From: AP-15 sp963795485
GTDB lineage: Bacteria; Pseudomonadota; Alphaproteobacteria; ATCC43930; CGMCC-115725
Assembly: GCA_963795485.1 (NCBI GenBank)
Contig: CAWCIL010000003.1
Location: 1-64,000 of the forward strand
Length of the DNA: 64,000 nucleotides
Direction of reading: 5' to 3'
In this document: positions 35,995 through 48,148 of the stretch, one piece after another
How the letters are laid out: each line of letters opens with the position of its first letter
How positions within the stretch are numbered: position 1 is the first letter of the stretch
Translations under genes and position numbers: made by a program
The notes under the pieces: generated by a model
The model's database searches: none
Seen by the model: the letters and a program-made list of their open reading frames with translations, nothing else
Told to the model about the DNA's origin: nothing

Positions 35995-36298
35995 GGGCCA
36001 TGGTAGCCGATGGCAACGCCCTGACGGTGGCTGACGTGTACTAGCTGGTCGGGTTCCCGAAAGCATCGGTTCAAACGCACGACAAGCAGTAGCCAGGCCC
36101 GTCGAGATGGCATGCCTATCCACCGGCGGTGCCAATTAAGCCGGCGCATCAATAGTTCGAGCACACTGATGTTGCCCGGACCGATGGCGCGGCCTTCGTC
36201 GAAATCGATGCGCAATGTGAGCCGCGGCGTGGCATGGCCTCACGCCCAGTTCTGCGGGGGCGGCGGCCCCGCCGCGGAGACCGCCGCCGCATCCTCGC
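35995..36298. other. Intergenic, no clear gene
   Basis: About 300 bp between a small membrane protein gene and the convergent end of the aldehyde dehydrogenase gene. Near 36,260-36,296 is the GC-rich palindromic tract 'gcggcggccccgccgcgga', which could form a terminator-like hairpin for the leftward gene. Confidence 0.35.
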
Positions 36299-37802
36299 CT
36301 ACGCGGTCTTGATCCAGACCGCCTTGACGTTGAGATATTCTTCCAGATGCTGCTTGCCGGACTCGCGGCCATAGCCGCTCATCTTGTAGCCGCCGAACGG
36401 CACCGCCGGGTCCATCGCCTGGTAGCAATTGACCCAGACCGAACCGGCGCGCAGCGCCTTGGCGACGCTGATGCGCCTTGCTGACATCGTGGTCCACACG
36501 CCGCTGCCGAGCCCGAAGGTGGTGGCGTTGGCGCGCTGGATCAGCTCGTCGATGTCCTTGAACGAGATCGCCGAGATCACCGGGCCGAAAATCTCCTCCT
36601 GCGCGATCCGCATGTTGTCCTGCACATTGGCGAACACCGTCGGCGGCACGAAATAGCCCTTCGACAGCGGCCCTTCGGTCAGCCGCGCGCCGCCGGCCAA
36701 GCGCCTTGGCGCCTTCCTTCTGGCCGATCGCGAGATAGCCGGAGACGCGCTCCAGCTGCTGCTCGGACACCAGCGGGCCGATCTGCGTGTTCGGGATCGA
36801 GGCCGTTGCCGACCTGCAGCTTCTTGCCGAATTCGGCGACGCGGCCGACGAACTCGTCATAGACCTTGTGCTCGACGAACAGCCGCGTGCCGGCGCTGCA
36901 GATCTGGCCGGAATTGGCGAACACCGCCATCGCCGGCGCCCGGCACCGCGGCATCGAGATCGGCATCGGCGAACACGATGTCGGGCGACTTGCCGCCGAG
37001 CTCGAGCGAGACGCGCTTGAGATTGCCGGCCGAGGCCCGGATGATCGACTGGCCCGTGACGTGCGAGCCGGTGAAGGCGACCTTGTCGACATCGGGATGC
37101 GAGGCGAGCGCGGCGCCCGCGGTCTCGCCATAGCCCGGCACAACGTTGACGACGCCCGGCGGCATGCCGGCTTCCAGCACCAGCTCGCCGAGCCGCAGCG
37201 AGGTCAGCGGCGCTTCCTCGGCCGGCTTCAGGACCACGGTGCAGCCGGTCGCGAGCGCTGGGCCGATCTTCCAGATCGCTGGCGCCGAGCGGGCCGTTCC
37301 ACGGAATGATCGCGCCGACCACGCCGACCGGCTCCTTCAGCGTGTAGGAGAAGATATCGCCGGGCAGCGAGTTCTCGATGGTCTCGCCATGCAGCGCCGT
37401 CGCCATGCCCGGCGTAATAGCGCAGCATGCCGAGCACGCGCAGCTTGTTGCCGCGGGTGCGGCTGATCGGCGCGCCCATGTCGAGCGTGTCGAGCTGCGA
37501 AGCTCCTCGAAATTCTTCTCGACGAGGTCGGCGAGCTTCAGCAGCAGCGCCTGCCGCTCGAACGGCTTGAACTTGCTCCACGGTCCTTCGAAGGCGCGGC
37601 GGGCCGCGGCGACCGCGCGGTTGATGTCCTCGGCATCGCCCTCGGCGACGGTGGCGAGCAATTCGCCGGTCGCCGGGATTGTGACGTCTCGAAGTGTCTT
37701 GCCGGAAGCGGCATCGACCCATTTGCCGTCGATCAGCATCCGCTTCAATTTCCCATCGGCATAGGTGTGCTGGGTTTGCGTGACGGATTGTGGCATTGCC
37801 AT
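36299..37802 (-). CDS. Aldehyde dehydrogenase (ALDH superfamily), frameshifted
   Basis: The frame-corrected protein is about 500 residues. It starts 'MAMPQSVTQTQHTYADGKL', has 'IPWNGPLGA' (cofactor region), 'FTGSHVTGQSI', the general-base stretch 'VSLELGGKSPDIVFADADL', the nucleophile in 'FANSGQICSAGTRLFV', and ends 'EYLNVKAVWIKTA'. Indels lie near 37,498 (a base missing) and near 37,410, 37,280, 36,938, 36,797 and 36,702 (one extra base each). It oxidises an aldehyde with NAD(P); the substrate is not clear. It sits downstream of the aconitase gene on the same strand with about a 110-bp gap. Confidence 0.87.
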
Positions 37803-37909
37803 TGGGTCTGCTCCTTTGCTGATAGTTGTCGAATTCATGAGCCTGGGCATGGGTGCCGCTCGGTCTAGGAACTGTGCCTATGCTCCCCGATCGAGAAATC
37901 GCATCGTCC
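37803..37909. other. Gap between acnA and ALDH genes
   Basis: About 107 bp with the ALDH Shine-Dalgarno ('aaaggagcag' on the minus strand) near 37,812-37,820. No separate promoter is obvious, so ALDH may be read through from acnA. Confidence 0.3.
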
Positions 37910-40620
<2,711 letters not shown>

Positions 40621-40878
40621 GCGAGTCATGGCCGGTGACGGACAGAGCAGCCTCCTGTGGAGAGAGAAATTCGTTCGCCTGACCTCGCCGATTCTCGAGA
40701 TCCGGCGCTGCACGCTGACGAGCCTCTATGACAGATCCCCGATGGTGTCGTTGCGCCGGATCATGGATAAGGCGCAGATCCAACGGCTGTCGGCGGCAGA
40801 GCGGAGCCAGCGGAAAGGGCGAAAGGACGACTTTGATTGCTGGTCCCAAACTCGCCGGCTGCCGATCCCGAGCGAGCG
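40621..40878. other. Intergenic upstream of acnA
   Basis: Roughly 260 bp between two leftward genes. Frames here are open only by composition and no family is recognised. The acnA promoter and start codon must lie in or near 40,600-40,700. Confidence 0.3.
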
Positions 40879-41345
40879 TCATCCGGTTACGTCGCTGTTT
40901 TCCCTAACCCGCCGCTCAGCGAGCCGCCGGCGCAAGGCCTTCATCTCCTCGAATCGCTCGGTGACATCGCGCAGGATTGCCGCGATTCCGACCATGCGAC
41001 CGGCCTCGTCGCGGAACGGGAGGATCGTGAATTCGATCGAAACACGCGTCCCATCCTTTCATCCTTTCGCTGCGCCGGCACCGCGAGAACGGCACCGCTA
41101 CCGTAACGGGTCTTCCCGGTCCGCATCGTCTCGGCATAGCCGTCCCAGTGACGCTTTCGCAGATTTTCGGGAATGACGATATCGAGGGACTTGTCGAACG
41201 CTTCCAATTCCTGAAAGCCGAAAACCTGCTCCGCACCGCGGTTCCAGAAACGAATCAGACCTTCGGCATCCGCAAAGATGATCGCGTCTGGCGCTTCGCG
41301 AGCGAGCGTCTGACAGAACCGGTCGAGATCGATGTGAGACCTCAC
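40879..41345 (-). CDS. Single PAS-domain protein (paralogue 1), one frameshift
   Basis: GTG start at 41,345 with GGAGG upstream. The PAS/S-box runs through 'CQTLAREAPDAIIFADAEG', 'IRFWNRGAEQVFGF', 'DIVIPENLRKRHWDGYAET', 'MRTGKTRYGSGAVLAVPAQ'. After an indel near 41,060 the PAC part continues in another frame ('IEFTILPFRDEAGRMVGIA'), then a short helix ending 'ENSDVTG'. No output domain follows, so it would signal by protein contact or be a sensor subunit. It closely resembles the gene at 44,493 in the opposite direction. Confidence 0.8.
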
Positions 41346-41359
41346 TGCATCGCCTCCTG

Positions 41360-41926
41360 TTAGTTCAGCCGAGCCCGCATGACCTTGCAGCCGTGCCCCG
41401 TCGGATCCTGTTCGGCCAAGGCCGACGGGACCGGGCTTTGGGCAAAGCTCGAGCGCGCTCCCGGTGGATTCCCCCGTGCAAGCTGGTTGACCGCATTGGC
41501 CAACAGCCGGAACTTCACCTGGGCTTCGGCTGCGGGAGACACGGTAGGCGATAACTCGATGACGCCCTCGATCCGCCTGCGCAGGTCGCGTTTGGCGCGC
41601 TCGCCCACCCAACCGCGATAGACGTTGAGCGCAAGCTTGTTCGCTCCTTGTACAAGGACGACGCCGGCATAGATGGCGCATAGGCTAATCACCAGGCGAT
41701 AATCCCGGTGTTTTACCAGATCATTGACTGCCCGGCGTTGCAGCTCCAGTGGGGCGACCTCGAGCATAAAGACGGTTACCGTCAGCAGTAACAACATCAG
41801 TTGATGCAGCCAGCTCTCGTCGAGAACATAGCGAAAGACATTCGCCGGCAGTTCGCCGGTCTTGCGCGCGGCCCAGGGCAACATCTTGCTCGCGGCATTG
41901 CTTCCCTCCTCGGAACCGCGCGCCAT
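41360..41926 (-). CDS. Truncated ABC-exporter transmembrane segment
   Basis: The start at 41,926 gives 'MARGSEEGSNAASKMLPWA' followed by a membrane helix 'LHQLMLLLLTVTVFMLEVA', then 'PLELQRRAVNDLVKHRDYR', a second helix 'LVISLCAIYAGVVLVQGAN' and 'ALNVYRGWVGERAKRDLRR'. This is the beginning of a type-1 ABC-exporter membrane domain. Full exporters continue for at least 400 residues through an ATPase; here the frame diverges after the second helix and stops. It is a remnant or a repurposed short protein. It abuts the PAS gene by 14 bp. Confidence 0.6.
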   Translation of the reverse strand: MARGSEEGSNAASKMLPWAARKTGELPANVFRYVLDESWLHQLMLLLLTVTVFMLEVAPLELQRRAVNDLVKHRDYRLVISLCAIYAGVVLVQGANKLALNVYRGWVGERAKRDLRRRIEGVIELSPTVSPAAEAQVKFRLLANAVNQLARGNPPGARSSFAQSPVPSALAEQDPTGHGCKVMRARLN

Positions 41927-42045
41927 CACCTCACCAGCCGCCCGACTTGGCCGTAACGCCAAAATTTCACAAGACGGCGACCATCTCCATCTTCGTCGGA
42001 ACTGCGTGATCGGCGCGGGTTCCACGCGATGCTGCCGCTGCAAGG

Positions 42046-42870
42046 TCAGGTCGCCACCTCGCTTTCAACACGCAGAGCGGCTCGATCTTGAAACTTGCCA
42101 CGCATGGCCTCCCCGGTACCGCGTCGGCGGCACATCACGACCTCGCTCAAGACGGAGAGCGCGATCTCCTCAGGCGTCTTGGCGCCAAGATCGAGACCGG
42201 CAGGAGCATGCACGCGCGTCAGGTCCCGCTCTTCTATGTTCTCTTTTCGCAGATAGTCGAGAACTAGCCCAGAACGCCTATAACTGGCGATCAACGCGAT
42301 ATACGGCGCCGGCGACTTGAGCGCCCGCGCCATCGACTGGTGATCGCCCTTGTGCTGCGTGGCAACGATCACGTAGTCGTCTGCGCCCGGCGTGAGCCGC
42401 TCGTAATCGAGATCATCGCCAATTACCCGTATCGCCTCGGGATAGCGCTCGCCTTCGGCCATGGGATCATCCACGACGACGTCGAAGCCGGTGAGAGCGC
42501 CCATTCGGCAGAGGCACTCGGCGATGCGCCCGTTCCCGAGGATCCACAGCTTTTTCTTCGGTATCATCGGCTCCACGTAGACCCGCATCGCGCCGCCGCA
42601 AGGCATGCCGGTCCCCAACACCTCGTCGTCGAGGTCGAGATCGACGATCCGCGTCTCGCTTTCCCGCAAGCACTCGAGCGCGGTGTGGCACACGGTCGAC
42701 TGTGCACAACCTCCGCCGACCCACCCGGCGATCACCTTCCCGTACCGATCAATAACCGCCTTGCTGCCGGTTCGCGCCGAAACCGAGCCGCGGGTCTCTA
42801 CGACGGTGGCGATCGCGCACGGCTCGCCCGAATCGCGCAACCGGCTGAGCAGATCAAGGATTTCATGCAT
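42046..42870 (-). CDS. xdhC: XdhC/CoxI-family molybdenum-enzyme maturation protein
   Basis: An intact protein of 274 residues from the ATG at 42,870. The N-terminal XdhC-CoxI domain has 'GEPCAIATVVETRGS', 'VIAGWVGGGCAQSTV' and 'VLGTGMPCGGAMRVYVEP'. The C-terminal Rossmann domain has 'KKLWILGNGRIAECLCRMG' and 'DDYVIVATQHKGDH'. Such proteins load or sulfurate the molybdenum cofactor of xanthine dehydrogenase or CO dehydrogenase-type enzymes. No molybdoenzyme is encoded nearby, so it must act on a chromosomal partner. An upstream in-frame start at 42,936 is possible. Confidence 0.87.
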   Translation of the reverse strand: MHEILDLLSRLRDSGEPCAIATVVETRGSVSARTGSKAVIDRYGKVIAGWVGGGCAQSTVCHTALECLRESETRIVDLDLDDEVLGTGMPCGGAMRVYVEPMIPKKKLWILGNGRIAECLCRMGALTGFDVVVDDPMAEGERYPEAIRVIGDDLDYERLTPGADDYVIVATQHKGDHQSMARALKSPAPYIALIASYRRSGLVLDYLRKENIEERDLTRVHAPAGLDLGAKTPEEIALSVLSEVVMCRRRGTGEAMRGKFQDRAALRVESEVAT

Positions 42871-42884
42871 GGTAAAGTCCCAAT

Positions 42885-43433
42885 TCACAGGCTCATTCTC
42901 CTCGATTGGGCGAGCAAAATCTTTGCGTTGGTGCAAATATCGAGATCACGATGATGCATGTCTGACGGCGGGGGCTCGAGAGAACGCTCAACCCTGGCGA
43001 GTGCAACCCGCCTCGGCTGCCGCGGCGGATCTGGTGCTCGTCGCGCGCTCCGGAACAGCCAGAGGCGCGAGACGCGGCCGCCGGTAGCGATGCGGCAGTT
43101 CCCCCACAGTCGCCGTGACGGGAAGAGCCGATCCTGTCGAGCGGTTAGCGGCTCGATCTTGCCGCCGCCGCGCTCGGCAGAGTGACCGGGCCGTACGTTA
43201 CTCCTTTCCGGAGATGGCGAGATCACGAAATCCGGGCTGATGCGCGTGATCGGTAAACTGGAAACCCCTAGCGCGGCGAGGCAGGTGAGGTTCAGAATAA
43301 ACAGCCCGACCGCCAAAATCATCAGGTACGGATTGATTGCGCCGGCCACCCGGTCGGCCTCGCCAGCCATCCGGTCGAGCTGACGCAGCAGTGATTTCAG
43401 TGAATGATCATTCCGCGGGGGAAGTTGCCGCAT
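42885..43433 (-). CDS. Hypothetical membrane protein, coding only in first part
   Basis: From 43,433 the frame reads 'MRQLPPRNDHSLKSLLRQL', then a membrane helix 'YLMILAVGLFILNLTCLAA' and 'LPITRISPDFVISP'. The first 70-80 residues look genuine (one transmembrane pass, N-terminal helix). The rest is Arg-rich and probably out of frame after an indel near 43,190. Family unknown. Confidence 0.35.
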   Translation of the reverse strand: MRQLPPRNDHSLKSLLRQLDRMAGEADRVAGAINPYLMILAVGLFILNLTCLAALGVSSLPITRISPDFVISPSPERSNVRPGHSAERGGGKIEPLTARQDRLFPSRRLWGNCRIATGGRVSRLWLFRSARRAPDPPRQPRRVALARVERSLEPPPSDMHHRDLDICTNAKILLAQSRRMSL

Positions 43434-43470
43434 CGCGCCGAGACCTTGTCGCTGTGGTTGAAGAAGCGAG

Positions 43471-43680
43471 TCAGCGGAGCTTGTTGGCCTTGTGCATGTC
43501 TCGAATCCCGGCGCCGCTGACCACATTCCCATCACGACGTTCAATGAGAGGGCCGACTTCGCGAACATCGACACTTTGGGCAAGGAATCTGTAGGCCGCC
43601 TCGATGGCGTTCGCTCTGTTCGGCGCTATTTTCATCACCATTGCGCTCCCGGCTTTGGAAGAGACATACCATTTGCCCAT
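43471..43680 (-). CDS. Small hypothetical protein, 69 aa
   Basis: The frame reads 'MGKWYVSSKAGSAMVMKIA' and 'ANAIEAAYRFLAQSVDVRE', then 'VGPLIERRDGNVVSGAGI'. It has a balanced composition quite unlike neighbouring shadow frames, so I take it as a real small soluble protein. Family and function are unknown. It may be co-transcribed with the membrane protein downstream. Confidence 0.5.
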   Translation of the reverse strand: MGKWYVSSKAGSAMVMKIAPNRANAIEAAYRFLAQSVDVREVGPLIERRDGNVVSGAGIRDMHKANKLR

Positions 43681-44006
43681 TGGCGCTGCCCCAGCAGGGG
43701 TTGGGGGTCGCCTGCGGCGCCGGGGAACCGCGCTGGAGATTGCATGGACGTGGGTTTGCGGGACCCTCGTGGCTCTCTCCGCGCGTGGCTTACCGTCACG
43801 CCGTGACCGGTGTTTTAAGACGCGGGCCCAGGCCGGGCGTTGATCCCCAAAATTGATCCGCTGCAATAAACCCGCATCTCGTCTGCGGCCTCACGGCAAT
43901 TCCGGAATTCGGCCCCAAGTTAAGTAGGTTTCGTCGACCCGCGAGCTGCGGCAGCGAGTGAAGGACGTTCACGGTCAGGCTGTTGACGGAGGACGGATAT
44001 TGATCA

Positions 44007-44020
44007 TTGATCAGGATCAA
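44007..44020. promoter_or_regulatory. Fnr-type box TTGATCAGGATCAA
   Basis: This is a perfect TTGAT-N4-ATCAA site, overlapped upstream by a second 'tattgatca' half-site. It lies between the leftward small gene at 43,680 and the rightward PAS gene at 44,493. Confidence 0.7.
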
Positions 44021-44492
44021 TGCACGATGCGGTAGTGCGGAGTCGCCATGGCGGCAAAATCACCATGCGTCTGCGGATCGCATCGACTGGCAGGATGCTG
44101 AAAAAGGGGTCTTGGAGCATGTGGGTGAGCAGCTTTCCTCTGCGGAGGCAACCAATTGCGCACGAACGATTTACCAATAGACTCATTTGGATCGATCGTT
44201 GGGCGCTACGATCGTCGCTCCGACTTTTTCGGCACTCTGCTCTAGTGTTACGCTTCTGACGTTTGGTACCCTCGCGATCCGAGACCCCGAGCCGCGAACG
44301 TTGGCTAAGCATGGGGTAAGCAGGGTGACTTCCGTTAGAAGGTATCCACTAGAGCCTGCGCAAAAAAACGTCTCGGTGAAGCACAGCTCGGAGGAGCCAT
44401 GATTATCGACTGGCGAGATTATCACCTGACGGACTTTACCCCGAAGCCTCGGCTCTGCCGATCCTGAACTCCACGTCGGTCGGGTTTCGAGC
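44021..44492. other. Leader region of second PAS gene; tiny ORF
   Basis: About 470 bp without a clear gene. An ATG at 44,399 is preceded by 'ctcggaggagcc', an excellent ribosome site, but its frame ends after 22 codons ('MIIDWRDYHLTDFTPKPRL'). It may be a leader peptide or the true start of a gene interrupted by an indel. Confidence 0.35.
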
Positions 44493-44948
44493 ATGAGCGT
44501 CGGCGTCCTCGCGGTAAACCTCGGCGTCGACCGGTTCTGTCGGACGCTCGCCTACGAAGCGCCCGACGCAATCGTCTACGCAGACGTTGGCAGCATGATC
44601 CGGTTCTGGAACCGCGGTGCCGAGCGAGTCTTCGGCTTTTCGGAGGCGGAGGTGCTCGGGAAGTCGCTGGATATGATAATTCCGCAGAATCTGCGCAAAC
44701 GTCATTGGGACGCATATGCGGAGACTATACGGACCGGAAAGACGCGCTACGGCGCCGGAGATGTCCTTGCGGTCCCGGCATTGCGAAAAGACGGGACGCG
44801 CGTGTCGGTCGAGTTCACGATTCTACCGTTTCGCGATCGAGAGGGCCATATGCTCGGCGTCGCCGCCATCCTGCGCGACGTCACCAAGCGGTTCGAGGAG
44901 ATCAGGGCCTTGCGCAAGGAACTCGCTGCGGTGCGAACAAGCCATTGA
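44493..44948 (+). CDS. Single PAS-domain protein (paralogue 2)
   Basis: An intact protein of 151 residues. 'LGVDRFCRTLAYEAPDAIV', 'MIRFWNRGAERVFGFSEAE', 'DMIIPQNLRKRHWDAYAET' and 'VSVEFTILPFRDREGHMLG' form a complete PAS-PAC fold, followed by a C-terminal helix ('RFEEIRALRKELAAV'). There is no kinase, cyclase or DNA-binding output. It is very similar to the leftward gene at 40,879. A perfect Fnr-type box lies about 480 bp upstream. The ligand (heme, flavin or other) cannot be assigned from sequence. Confidence 0.85.
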   Translation: MSVGVLAVNLGVDRFCRTLAYEAPDAIVYADVGSMIRFWNRGAERVFGFSEAEVLGKSLDMIIPQNLRKRHWDAYAETIRTGKTRYGAGDVLAVPALRKDGTRVSVEFTILPFRDREGHMLGVAAILRDVTKRFEEIRALRKELAAVRTSH

Positions 44949-45052
44949 AACTCCTCGTCGCCCAAATGGTTTTAATCGACTAAGAGCAGCCATCAAGTTT
45001 CGGGCTCCTCTGACGCCAGCAGAAGCCTTCGACGCTGGGACAGCGGTTACCA

Positions 45053-47418
45053 ATGAGCGAACACGCCCCCGGGGGACCTGGCATCCCGCCGACCTGGACA
45101 AGCAGCACAAAGGACATGGTGGGATGTTCGCTGGGCATCTCGCGGGTGTGGTTCACGCTCGGTTTTGGCATCATCAACGAGGTCTATTACCCGCGGGTCG
45201 ACATCCCGCAGATCCGCGATCTCGGTTTCATCGTTGGCGACGGCGAAGGCTTTTGGGCGGAGGTCAAACGCATCGCCAATTACCGGATGCGACTCCTGGC
45301 GCCAGGCGTGCCTGCAGTCGAGATCATGCATGAGCACGCGAGGTATTCGCTGCGTCTGCGCGTCACTCCGGATTCGCGGCGCGACGTGCTCGCGGTCGAG
45401 TGCCGCCTCGAGGGTGATCCGAAACTGAAGCTCTACGTCCTCCTCGCGCCCCGTCTCGGCGCAACCGGGTACGGCAACAACGCCTGGGTGGTCTATTATC
45501 GCAAACGCCGAGCGCTGTGCGCCGCGCAGGGGCCGTTTGGCCTCGCCCTCGTGGCCGTCGATGAAAAGCAGAGGGATGCCTTCGGTCGGGCGAGTGCAGG
45601 GTATGTCGGCGACAGCGACGGCTGGCAGGATTTCGCCCGCAACGGCGCGATGACCTGGGAGTATGCCAGCGCGGGACCTGGGAATGTCGCGTTGATCGGG
45701 GAGCTCCCGCGCACGCGCCGTGCTCGCGCTCGGTTTCGGCAGCAGCGCCGAATCGGCAGCCACGCTGGCGATTTCGAGCCTGCTGCAGCCTTTCGACAAC
45801 CTGCTTCAACAGCAGATTGCGGACTGGCAGGCATGGCAGGCGCAACGCAGCGAACGCTCCCCCGTGCCGCTCGACATTCCGCCCACGCTCGCCGACGAGT
45901 TCGTCGTCTCGGGCGTCGTGCTCCGTACCCACCTCGCCAGGACCTATCCGGGGGCGATGGTGGCGAGCCTGAGCGTCCCTTGGGGCGACACAGGGAACGA
46001 GCGCAGCGGATACCATCTCGTATGGCCGCGCGATCTCGTCGAGACCGCGGGCGCGTTGCTGGCGCTCGGCGGGGAGCAGGAAGCCCGCGACGCGCTGCGC
46101 TACCTGATGGCCACGCAACTCGAGGATGGGCACTGGCATCAAAACCAATGGCTCGGCGGCTCACCTTATTGGCAAGGGATCCAGCTCGACGAAACTGCTT
46201 TTCCAGTGCTGCTCGCCGGGGCGCTCGATGAACGAGAGGCGTTGAGCGGCATAGAGGTCGAGGACATGGTTTCGCGCGCGCTCGGCTTCATCGCCCGCAC
46301 CGGACCCGTCACGGCTCAGGACCGCTGGGAGGAGAACGCCGGGATCAATCCCTTCACCCTCGCGGTCTGCATCGCCGCTCTGGTCGCCGGCGCCGGTCTC
46401 ATCTCATCGCCCGCGAGCGACTGGGCGCTCGACCTCGCCGATTTCTGGAACAGCAACATCGAGCGCTGGACGGCCGTTGCCGGCACGGCGCTCGCCATCC
46501 GGCTCGGCGTGTCCGGCTATTACGTTCGAGCCTCGCCGGGCGGGGTTCTGGAAAAGCCAGCGGAGCTTTGTCACGTCGTTTCGATGCGCAATCGGGTCGG
46601 TGGCGTCGCGATTTCGAGTGACGAGGAGATCGGGACCGAATTCTTGCAGCTCGTTCGCTTCGGCTTGCGCATGCCCGATGATCCCGCTGATCCTCGACTC
46701 GATCCGGGTGGCCGACGCGCTGCTGAAAACCGACACGCCCTGTGGACCCGTCTGGCATCGTTACAACGGCGACGGCTATGGCGAGCACGACGACGGACGC
46801 GCCTATGACGGCGCCGGACGCGGACGGGGCTGGCCCCTCCTCACCGGCGAACGCGGGCACTACGAATTGGTCGCGGGTCGCGATCCGCTCCCCTACCTCG
46901 AGGCGATGGCGGCGATGGCGAGCCCCGGCGGCATGTTGCCGGAGCAGGTTTGGGACGCCGACCCGATCCCGAGCCGCCGTCTGGAGCCGGGGCGACCCAG
47001 CGGATCGGCGATGCCTCTCGTCTGGGCGCATGCGGAGTTCATCAAGCTGATGCTCTCGCGCCATCTCGGACACCCGCTCGATCGGCCTCGCGCCGTGTGG
47101 CAGCGGTACCGGGGTCGCCGTCCTTCTGCGCGCCTCGCCTTCTGGTGGCCGCACGCGGCGATCGACGGTTTTTGCGCCGGCATGCAGCTGGCGATCGCGC
47201 TGCCGCGTCCGGCCATCGTCCACTGGGGGAGAGAAGCCTGGCGTCATGTCGGCGACGAGCCGACCCAGGACAGCGGTCTTGGGTTTCATGTCGCTGTCCT
47301 CGATGTCGACCGTCTTCCGGTCGGCGAACGTGTCGATTTCACGTGGCGATGGCAGGAAACCGGCGAGTGGCACGGCAGAGATCACACGGTCGTGGTATTG
47401 CCGGCCGACGAGCCGTGA
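45053..47418 (+). CDS. GH15 glucoamylase/glucodextranase-like enzyme, two frameshifts
   Basis: The start 'MSEHAPGGPGIPPTWTSST' leads into the glucodextranase N-terminal beta domain ('VWFTLGFGIINEVYYPRVD'). After an indel near 45,705 the (alpha/alpha)6 barrel follows: 'YHLVWPRDLVETAGALLAL', 'LEDGHWHQNQWLGGSPYW', the catalytic acid region 'DRWEENAGINPFTLA' and the base region 'GMLPEQVWD'. A second indel lies near 46,680. Length is about 788 residues. It releases glucose from alpha-glucans. There is no signal peptide, so it is probably cytosolic and acts on internal glycogen-like reserves. Confidence 0.88.
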
Positions 47419-47592
47419 CCAATGCCGAGACAATGGTGACGCAGATTGTTGCTGTGAGGATGGTTGACAGCACGCCGTTGGCAGCGGTCGCCACCCTCAT
47501 CGGATGGAAGACGGATCGGCCGCGCCGTTGCCGCGCCTGCAATTCGGACCAAGGCCGGCGATCCCGTAATACGCTGGAGGAGGGAGAGAGCG

Positions 47593-47907
47593 ATGAACGT
47601 AGTCGTAAAATACGCCTGGTTTTCGCCTCAGACCATCCTCAATGTCGGTCCGGGTAATGACAATCTGGTTTTCGAGCACTGCACGTTCATGGGAGGCAAA
47701 GTGTGCGTAGATGGTGAGGTCGACCGCACAATCTTTGTGTCCTGCCTGTTCCAGGGCACAATCTTTGACCCGCAATGCCTCTCAACCCGGATCGCGACCG
47801 ATTGCCAATGGGCCCCGCCGCACGTCGAAGACGCCATGCCGCGGCCCGCGTTGACAATGCGGGGAAGCGAGTCGGGCAGAAACCGACTACTGGACGGCGG
47901 AGGCTGA
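47593..47907 (+). CDS. Hypothetical protein, 104 aa, beta-helix-like
   Basis: The start is fixed by 'ggagggagag' before ATG 47,593. The N-terminal 65 residues ('VVVKYAWFSPQTILNVGPG', 'LVFEHCTFMGGKVCVDGEV', 'TIFVSCLFQGTIF') repeat a strand-turn pattern of about 20 residues with Cys-Thr/Leu-Phe, like a short right-handed beta-helix or pentapeptide-type fold. The tail is less ordered. Family and role are unknown. Confidence 0.55.
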   Translation: MNVVVKYAWFSPQTILNVGPGNDNLVFEHCTFMGGKVCVDGEVDRTIFVSCLFQGTIFDPQCLSTRIATDCQWAPPHVEDAMPRPALTMRGSESGRNRLLDGGG

Positions 47908-48148
47908 CCGTAGGAAGGATGGCCGTCTGTGGCGAGGACGGCGCTAGCGCGGGGTGCGGTCCTTTTTGGTCCGAGACTCCTCGTGCCCAAGCACGTCGAA
48001 CTCATCTCGCGGGCATCAGCGTGGCGCATCCAGCCGAAGGCCGTTCCGCGCGCAGCCCGCCGCCTGACGAGAGGGGATCCTGCAGCGCGAGACGCATTTG
48101 ACGTTTATCTCCATCGGTTAGGAGAAACACGCGTCGCTCGGGCATGGC
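47908..48148. other. Convergent intergenic gap
   Basis: About 240 bp between a rightward small gene and the end of the leftward reductase gene. No gene or clear hairpin was identified. Confidence 0.3.
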
